From positions 8,095,501 through 8,159,500 of the forward strand of contig NC_044019.1 in NCBI RefSeq assembly GCF_900496995.4: 64,000 bases of DNA, given 5' to 3'. The DNA is from Aquila chrysaetos chrysaetos (lineage: Eukaryota > Chordata > Aves > Accipitriformes > Accipitridae). Below are positions 58,901 through 64,000 of the stretch, one piece after another. Below the pieces are notes generated by a model, which was given only the letters and a program-made list of their open reading frames with translations, did no database searches and was not told the DNA's origin. How positions within the stretch are numbered: position 1 is the stretch's first letter; the number at the start of each line of letters is the position of its first letter. The position numbers and the translations under genes were made by a program.

Positions 58901-60605
58901 AGCTGCGGCTCCACGGCTGCTCCCGTGCCTGGCGAGTCCTGGCCTCGGCCCCCGGCAGCGGCCGCCATTTTCTCCTGGCCGGCACCTACCAGGGCCGGTT
59001 CCGGCTGCGGCCCCGGCAGTTCACGGGGGTGCAAGAGCTGGCGGCCGGCCTGCAGCCCGGCCAGCGGCTGCGCGTGGTGGTGACGCGGGACTGCGAGGGC
59101 CGGGGGGACGATGTGCCCCCGCTCGGCGTGGGCGACCGGCTGGAGCCCCGGGGGCTGCAGGGGAACGGCCCCAGCACCCGGCTGCTCTGCCACCGCCACG
59201 GCGAGGAGGAAGAGGAAGGCAGGGAGCTGCTGCTGCCGCTGGACCTGGGGGGCGGCTTCGTGGAGGAGACGTGTGACAGCAAGAAGTACGGGCTGGCAGA
59301 GCTGCTGGAGCGGCAGGCGCTGCCCTGCGAGGTCCGGGTGGTGGCCCCCGACCCGGCGCTGGAGCGGGACGCCTTGGGAGCCCTGCCCGCCCTGCGGCTG
59401 GAGGCCCGCCTGAACCAGCCCTTCCTAGTGGGCAGCTTCTGCCATGATCCGGAGGAGGGCTTTGAGATCCCGCCGCGCTGGCTGGACTTCTCCCTCCTGC
59501 TGAGCGAGGGGCCCGTCCGCCCCCCGGCCCCGTGCACCCGCCGGTCCCGGGTGGAGGAGCTGACCGAGGCCTTCTACTACCAGCTGCTGGCCCAGCTGCC
59601 CGGCAGCGCGGCCCCGCCGCCCCCGCGGCCCCCCAAGCCGGCGCAGGCAGGGACGGGCCCCGGGGGAAGGCGCCCCTCGGCCCCCGGCCCCCCGCCAGTG
59701 AGCGCCCGCCCAGCTCCTCCACTGCCGCCGCTCCCGGCGTCACCCCGACTGAGCACCCCCCGCCAGCACGGCCGGCGGGGACCTCCCAGGGATGCAGGTG
59801 AGGCCCCCGGCGCCTCCCGGGCCCGACCCCTCCGCAGGGCTCAGCCCAGAGACGTGCTGCCCAGGCGGGAGGACGGGGCCCCCCCGGCAGTGTCAGCGGG
59901 TCGAGCGTAACTGGGGGTGCTGCTGGGCACCCCCTCCCCGGGGCTGTCCTCACAGGGACGCAGGGCAGGGATGCTCAGTTGGGGATGTCCACACCCCAGC
60001 CAGCTGGGCCCCCATGAGGGCTGCACCTCCCCATCCCCTTGTCACAGATGCAGGGGGGGACCCACAGGCAATCACCACACCCCTGCATCCCACAGGTTGG
60101 GGTCCGGTCTGCCCCATCTCCTTGTCCCACACATGGCGGGGGGAATCCATGGGGAGGCCGCCCCAACCCCTTGTCCCACACACGAGGAGAAGCAAGGCTT
60201 GACCTTGAGGGTGATGGCGCATTGAGCGCCACTGACAAGCCCTTGGCCTCCATCTGCCATGGAACGCCTTCCCCCCCCCCCCCCCCCCCCCCAGATCGCA
60301 GGGGACCCGTGGCCCCAGAGGCTGGTGTCTGTGGGGGCAAAGCAGCTGCCACCACACCGCAAGGGGCCCTTCTCCCCCCCACCCTGGGTCCCCGCCGCAT
60401 CCAGGCGCAGCTCAGAGCAGGGAGGTGAGGAGAGCAGGTCGGGGCACAGGGTTTCTGCCACGGTCCGTGGCGATGCGTGTCTGCAGGCTGTGCTCTCTCT
60501 TCCCTTCCAGGCACAGAGGGCAACAGCGCGGAACATGATTACGAAACTGTTGATGACAACATTCAAAAGACAATTTGCAAAATGCAGGCAATTTTTCCTT
60601 TCTAG
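52849..60605 (+). CDS. THEMIS2: THEMIS2, CABIT-domain leukocyte signalling scaffold (6 exons)
   Basis: THEMIS2 (ICB-1) is a cytoplasmic GRB2-associated adaptor in B cells and macrophages that tunes antigen-receptor and Toll-like-receptor signalling. Exons 52849-52942, 57975-58115, 58215-58415, 58685-59797, 60302-60424 and 60511-60605 join in frame to 588 residues; human has 643. Order: N-terminal helix [24 protein letters not shown]1 with [20 protein letters not shown] near residues 32-52; then [16 protein letters not shown] near 149-164; CABIT2 with its conserved Cys314 and LPLDLGGGF, closing with [10 protein letters not shown] near 405-415; a Pro-rich stretch PPPPRPPKP near 455 suited to the GRB2 SH3 domain; and a tail with [10 protein letters not shown]. 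About 70 residues carrying the CABIT1 cysteine core are absent from exon 3. STX12 and PPP1R8 precede it as in human. THEMIS is excluded by the much closer match to THEMIS2 around [10 protein letters not shown] and PPRWLDF. Confidence 0.95.
55628..55825 (-). mobile_element. CR1 LINE, 3' part (left of nested LTR)
   Basis: Reverse complement of a CR1 tail: ggtggcagggacctcgagag, atcatccaggccaac, ctcaagcagggtcagcagga, cctctctgggcaacctgctc and the closing gttaaaaaaatgttttctta. It continues across the LTR at 56404 in the same orientation, so both belong to one insertion. Confidence 0.92.
55826..56403 (-). mobile_element. Solo LTR of an avian endogenous retrovirus, nested in CR1
   Basis: On the minus strand the element begins TGTCTTGATTTTGG and ends in ACAACA, with the TG...CA borders of an LTR, 578 bases. 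It is flanked by cttat (55821-55825) and cttaa (56404-56408), a 5-bp target duplication with one difference. Reading on the minus strand, a TATA box (tatataaact, 56123-56132) precedes an ATTAAA hexamer (55950-55955) by about 170 bases, in promoter-to-polyA order. A (TAA)-rich tract lies at 55970-56010. No internal retroviral sequence is attached. This is the LTR type with the phrase ttgtggtttaaccccagcc, common in neoavian genomes. Confidence 0.92.
56404..57660 (-). mobile_element. CR1 LINE, ORF2 part (right of nested LTR), internally deleted
   Basis: Continues the CR1 from 55628-55825. On the minus strand it encodes, in order, the [12 protein letters not shown] segment (57486-57520), [20 protein letters not shown], then [37 protein letters not shown] and GIVYLDFK, the first half of the reverse transcriptase. 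It then passes directly (near 56700-56740) to the C-terminal [20 protein letters not shown] part. The FADD catalytic block between is missing, so there is an internal deletion of several hundred bases. Its far 5' end is truncated. Confidence 0.92.
57718..57927 (+). repeat. CR1 LINE 3' fragment next to THEMIS2 exon 2
   Basis: CR1 tail in sense orientation: gtggtgaggcactggaacag, gttgcccagggaagttgtgg, tgcccacggtggaagggttg, gatgatctttaaaggtcctt and the 3' end attctatgaaat. It is inverted relative to the CR1 just upstream. Confidence 0.95.
57975..58115 (+). CDS. THEMIS2: THEMIS2 exon 2
   Basis: Encodes [20 protein letters not shown], then [20 protein letters not shown] and ELPPTFK. The acceptor is cccctgcag and the donor gtgagt. 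A CR1 tail ends only about 50 bases before it. Confidence 0.95.
58215..58415 (+). CDS. THEMIS2: THEMIS2 exon 3 (shortened CABIT1 exon)
   Basis: Encodes [15 protein letters not shown] directly followed by [20 protein letters not shown] and ends [14 protein letters not shown]. It is 67 codons; the human equivalent is about 140. The missing block lies at about 58257-58264, with no splice signals there. The acceptor is tcccacag and the donor gtgagt. Confidence 0.93.
58618..58639. repeat. (G)22 homopolymer
   Basis: An uninterrupted run of 22 G in THEMIS2 intron 3, about 45 bases before the exon 4 acceptor. It could form G-quadruplex structure in the pre-mRNA. Confidence 0.95.
58685..59797 (+). 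CDS. THEMIS2: THEMIS2 exon 4 (CABIT2 and proline-rich region)
   Basis: A 1,113-base exon, extremely GC-rich. It reads [20 protein letters not shown], the [19 protein letters not shown] segment, Cys314 (59188-59190) followed by the acidic EEEEEG loop and [13 protein letters not shown], then [15 protein letters not shown] and [17 protein letters not shown], and finally the proline-rich segment. The acceptor is cccccgcag and the donor gtgagg after one base of a glycine codon. Confidence 0.95.
60271..60292. repeat. THEMIS2: (C)22 homopolymer (polypyrimidine tract of THEMIS2 exon 5)
   Basis: An uninterrupted run of 22 C, immediately followed by ag, atcgc and ag. It serves as the polypyrimidine tract of exon 5. 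An all-C tract is unusual and length-unstable. Confidence 0.95.
60302..60424 (+). CDS. THEMIS2: THEMIS2 exon 5
   Basis: Reads [20 protein letters not shown] and then [21 protein letters not shown] chose the acceptor at 60300-60301 (gcag) over the AG at 60293-60294. Only the former keeps frame into exon 6, and LPPHRKG resembles the IPAHRKG segment of the human tail. At 123 bases with equal end phases it could be skipped in frame. It is preceded by a 22-C run. Confidence 0.8.
60511..60605 (+). CDS. THEMIS2: THEMIS2 exon 6 (terminal exon)
   Basis: Reads [20 protein letters not shown] and then [11 protein letters not shown] with TAG at 60603-60605. EHDYE and QKT match the human tail, which ends shortly after QKT; this copy runs about nine residues further. 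The acceptor is tcccttccag. Confidence 0.92.
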
Positions 60606-60830
60606 TCCTTTAGTTCCTGGAAGACACCCAGCCTCCAAATACTCTGAGACCTTACATGACATTGGTTGCTTGCAGAGGCTAAATACAGCCCTAGGGATCC
60701 ACAGCACAACCTCCAACTAACTGCCTCGATCCTGCAGAAAGGTGCCCGCTTTCCTTAAAGGCAAGCAGCCTGTATGCCATCAGGGCAGCCCCAGGCACAG
60801 AATAAACCCCCGAGTTGTGCTGTGGGCTGC
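60606..60830 (+). other. THEMIS2: THEMIS2 3' UTR with polyadenylation signal
   Basis: A short 3' UTR follows the stop. AATAAA at 60801-60806 is followed by a G/T-rich stretch (gttgtgctgtgggctg), a good match to a cleavage site near 60820. Confidence 0.75.
60801..60806 (+). terminator. THEMIS2: Polyadenylation signal AATAAA (THEMIS2)
   Basis: Canonical hexamer in cacagaataaacccc, about 200 bases after the TAG stop and followed within 15-30 bases by a GU-rich element. Confidence 0.75.
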
Positions 60831-63800
60831 GTCCTCAGCTGTCACCTGTGGGACTCTCTGACAGCACGAGACCAGCATACAGCTGGGCAGCCACCAAGAT
60901 GCCACGGAGATGCCAGCCCCGGCCCTGGGACACAGAGCTCACTGAGCTCCACTGTGTTGCCATGGTGTCTGGGCTGGGATTACAGATGCTTCCAGGTGGA
61001 GATGCTTTGAGGCCAGCATGTCCAGACACCGTTGGCACATGGTGTGGGATGGGGTTAGGAGGAGACATGACAACATACTTCACAGAGTGCAAGCTATGCC
61101 CCAGCTGGGGCTCAAACCATGGAGTGACGTGTTGTTATAACTGCGTGTCAGAAACGCACTTTAATAAGGCAGAAGCTGCACTTTTCTCAAGTACGGCCAA
61201 ACATGCATCTCACTCTAGCCTAATTTCTTACCAAGGTTGTAGAAACATTGTAAAAACGTTGTGGCTTTAGGTTTTGCTGGTTTGCTCATCCATTTTTGCT
61301 CATCCACTTGCATCTGGAAGCAATGTCTGTCCTAGACCTCCACTGTCCCCTCCTGCTTGCGAGCATGCTCATTGCAGCCTTGCAGATTCTTGACACCTAC
61401 AAAGGCCCCTGCTGCACTCATGGCATTGGATGCAAAAAATGACCTGAAAACCAAATAAGGACCAAAGTTCAACTTTTCTTTTCCTGGAAGTTTGGCAAAG
61501 CCCCAGGAAAGTGGCAGAGGCAAAGACTTCATAGTCCTGATGTGCATTAAGGGAAGAGAGCTGACAAGGGGAGAGCTTTACACCGAAAGCGAGCAGGCAT
61601 TTCAATCCTGTATCACACACTGCACTCCTCTTTCAAATCAGAGCTGGAAAATAAATTTTAAATTTCATTTAAGATCAAACCCGTGGTTTTTTTTTCCCCC
61701 CTCTCTCAGTGAAGAGTAGCTTTGGGTTCAGTTTTTCAGTTCATGTTATTCCTCACTCAGTGCCTAGGGCAGAGTCCCAAAGCTGCAGAGAGGGTCTCAT
61801 TCATTCGAACTTGGCTTGAGTCCTACCTTGGGTTTGGGCTGCTTTCCTTCTCTGGCTTTGGTTCTGCCCTGGGATTTACACTCCATATCAGCATGCTCTC
61901 CTCAAATCAACATTGTGGGAGAAACACTGACTATTGCTGTTGAGGTCCTTTCAATGAATACTTACCCAAGGAGGGAGAACCCAGCTCTCATCTGCAAACG
62001 GGCACTAGCCACTCATTAACAGCACCTGAAGCGTAGGATCAGAGAATCACAGGATGGTTTGGGTTGGAAGGGACCTTTAAAGATCATCTGGTCCAACTCC
62101 TGCCACTAGACCAGCTTCCTCAAAGCCCCGTCCAACCTGACCACGAACACTTGGAGGGATGGGGCATCTACAACCCCTCTGGGCAACCTGTTCCAGTGCC
62201 TCACCACCCTCACTGTAAAAAACATGCTCCTTATGTCTAATCTAAACCTACCCTCTTTCAGTTTAAAACCGTTGTCCCTTGTGCTGTCACTACAGGCCCT
62301 GGTAAAACATCTCTCCATCTTCCATATAGGCCCCCTTTAAGTATTTAAAGGCCGCAGTAGTGTCTCCCTGGAGCCTTCTCTTCTCCAGGCTGAACAACCC
62401 CAACTCTCTCCAGCTGTCTTCATGGCTTCATACAATGTACGAAGCTTCAGCCAAGAGACCCACCCCAGTGGCAGGGGCCAACAGGTGTGTAAGTCACACC
62501 AGAATCCAGTTTTTCCTTCTCCCGGGAAAAAAAACTAAGTGCTGGACTATGGGCTGGGTAGAAGATGGGCTCCAGCGAGGAGGAGGGGAGCAGAGCATAG
62601 AAGAAACCAGAACAACTGAAAATGCCCAAGTGTTTTTGTCTCCTTTATTTGAGCCAAAAGCATTCTGAGTTTGGATTTCACCATTAGTTCACAGTTTTAA
62701 ATGCAGACTTTCTGTGAAGCAGCCAATGCTTCTGCCCCCTAAGAACTATTCCAAATTGTCCCTCTACCCGAACAACAGCAGATGCTCCTGGATGCTTTGA
62801 ATATCAAACAGCAAATGGAGACCAGGCAAAGACTTCAACTCCCTCCCCAGCTGTTTTCCTCTCCAGTCGCATCACAAGTGTTTTGCCCAGTCACACAACT
62901 ACTCTCTTTACTGCAAGCAATTCCATTCACCTTGACTTCCAAAAATCAGGGATTTTCTTCCTAACCTGCATACTTCCTGCAAAAGGGAAATAACAGTAGT
63001 TTTGGCTTCTAGATCTGCTGGACTCCACAGCCTGGAAGCTGACCTGTTATACATCTATCTATAGCACATTTTAGCCCCAGAAGTGCACCGTGGGCTACAG
63101 CTGTGCCACTCTCTGAACCTGAGCAGGACAGTGGGGTTTGCCCCAGCATGAACGCCAGAAGCAGACACCCTGTGTCCAGCAGCCAGCCCCACAGATGTGC
63201 ATACAGGGAAGAACTGCTTTTTCAAAGCCAGGTCACTTCACCAGTCCCAGGTAACAAAAGCCCCACAACCTGCAGCTCCCGTGGCAGCTGGAGTTGACCA
63301 GCCCGTGAGCCCACCGGCATCAGCCCTGGCTGCATATGCTGTTTTTCCAGCAAGCCCCGTGCCCCTGGGAACTCGGCAGGCAGCAATTGAAGGACAGGTC
63401 AGCGCAGCGCAGCAAACCAGGCTCCCATCTGGCAGGCAGCAAGCACATTTCAGTCTCTCAGCGTTCAGCTTGAAAGATCCCGGGGTCCTGCTTTTCAGCA
63501 ACGCATTCACCACAAAAGTTCCTCCTGTGAGAACAGCTACACGCCGTCACAGTGAAAAATGCTCCTGAATATTTATGAACTCCTGAAGTGCTCCCATTAA
63601 CAAATGCAAAACAATTCGCAGAAGGTAGTTTTCAGCTTTGCATTTTATAGAACAGGAAGCATATCATGACTAAGAGGACAGAAATACGCTGAAGCAGCTG
63701 CCCTCAGCACACTGCCTTCCTGAACAAGGCAGGATTGTGCAGAGAAACAGGAAATGAAAACCTGTTATCTCCACCCCGATACATCACCAATATCAGCCCT

Positions 63801-64000
63801 GCTGTTTCATAACTTAGTGTTTTCTCTGTTATGCTTTAAAAATAGTTTAAAGAAGAAAAACTTGTTCCATGTGACGTAATTCATTTGAGCTTCGGCTAAA
63901 GTACTTCTGGTGGTAGAAATGATCCTGGCTATATTTGGAACACTGATACAACGTGCAGCTTTCTTCAGTAGTACCATTATTTAATTTCTTAGTTTCCAGA
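60831..64000. other. Region downstream of THEMIS2, no gene recognised
   Basis: The only identifiable element is the CR1 tail at 62035-62428. In human the next gene, RPA2, lies tail-to-tail with THEMIS2 on the other strand; I searched this stretch on the minus strand for its C-terminal exon and did not find it. A TTTATT at about 62643-62648 is an AATAAA on the minus strand and could mark the 3' end of such a gene, but no exon supports this. Confidence 0.5.
62035..62428 (-). repeat. CR1 LINE 3' fragment
   Basis: Reverse complement of a well-preserved CR1 tail: agagaatcacaggatggttt, gggttggaagggaccttta, cccctctgggcaacctgttc, tgctccttatgtctaatcta and ggagccttctcttctccagg. On the minus strand it reads [20 protein letters not shown] and [16 protein letters not shown]. 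Confidence 0.95.

Noticed and set aside
58561-59953. Antisense and alternate-frame long ORFs across THEMIS2 exon 4
   Set aside because: Shadows of a GC-rich coding exon; the THEMIS2 frame alone matches a known protein and joins the other exons.
60295-60424. THEMIS2 exon 5 starting at 60295
   Set aside because: This acceptor gives a frame that ends at TGA in exon 6 and loses the EHDYE tail; it is kept only as a possible splice variant.
61332-61442. Exon-like minus-strand segment (acceptor tggttttcag, then SFFASNAMSAAGAFVGVKNL and a stop)
   Set aside because: I recognise no protein, no partner exon is visible, and it does not match RPA2, the gene expected next; probably chance.
63197-63568. 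123-codon open frame on the plus strand
   Set aside because: No recognisable domain, no splice context or start context, and composition alone can explain it.
60831-64000. RPA2, expected tail-to-tail after THEMIS2
   Set aside because: Its conserved C-terminal exon was not found on the minus strand; if the order is conserved the gene begins beyond the window.

Overview
This is a gene-bearing stretch of a bird nuclear genome. Spliced vertebrate exons with GT/AG introns, CR1 LINE fragments (the dominant avian repeat) and two avian-type solo LTRs show this; the LTR types suggest a neoavian rather than a galliform bird, which is recalled, not searched. No bacterial gene, CRISPR array or operon is present. 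The three genes run in the same order as in human 1p35: STX12, PPP1R8, THEMIS2, all on the + strand.

Layout. 1-13.6 kb: STX12 (syntaxin-12) from intron 1 through exon 9 and its 3' UTR; exon 1 lies upstream. 13.6-14.7 kb: short intergenic gap. 14.75-15.55 kb: CpG island over PPP1R8 exon 1. 15.1-43.6 kb: PPP1R8 (NIPP1), seven coding exons giving 353 residues. Its intron 1 holds a 1.1-kb CR1 and a hairpin-rich segment that may be the bird counterpart of the scaRNA SCARNA1; intron 2 holds a roughly 950-bp solo LTR. 43.6-52.8 kb: intergenic, no gene seen, one old CR1. 52.85-60.8 kb: THEMIS2, six coding exons giving 588 residues, the last five in a very GC-rich block. Its intron 1 holds a CR1 split by a solo LTR and a second CR1 ending just before exon 2. 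60.8-64 kb: no gene recognised, one CR1 tail.

The genes are neighbours by ancestry rather than a shared pathway: an endosomal Qa-SNARE, a nuclear PP1 regulator and a leukocyte signalling scaffold. All joined exons keep reading frame from start to stop (STX12 from its second exon).

The most unusual observation is in THEMIS2. Its third coding exon is about half the expected size, and an in-frame gap of about 70 residues removes the conserved cysteine core of the first CABIT module while the second is intact. Other points are the scaRNA candidate, the nested LTR-in-CR1 with a 4/5-matching target duplication, and a tandem acceptor behind a 22-C tract that would switch the THEMIS2 tail. I did not find a new multi-gene system here.
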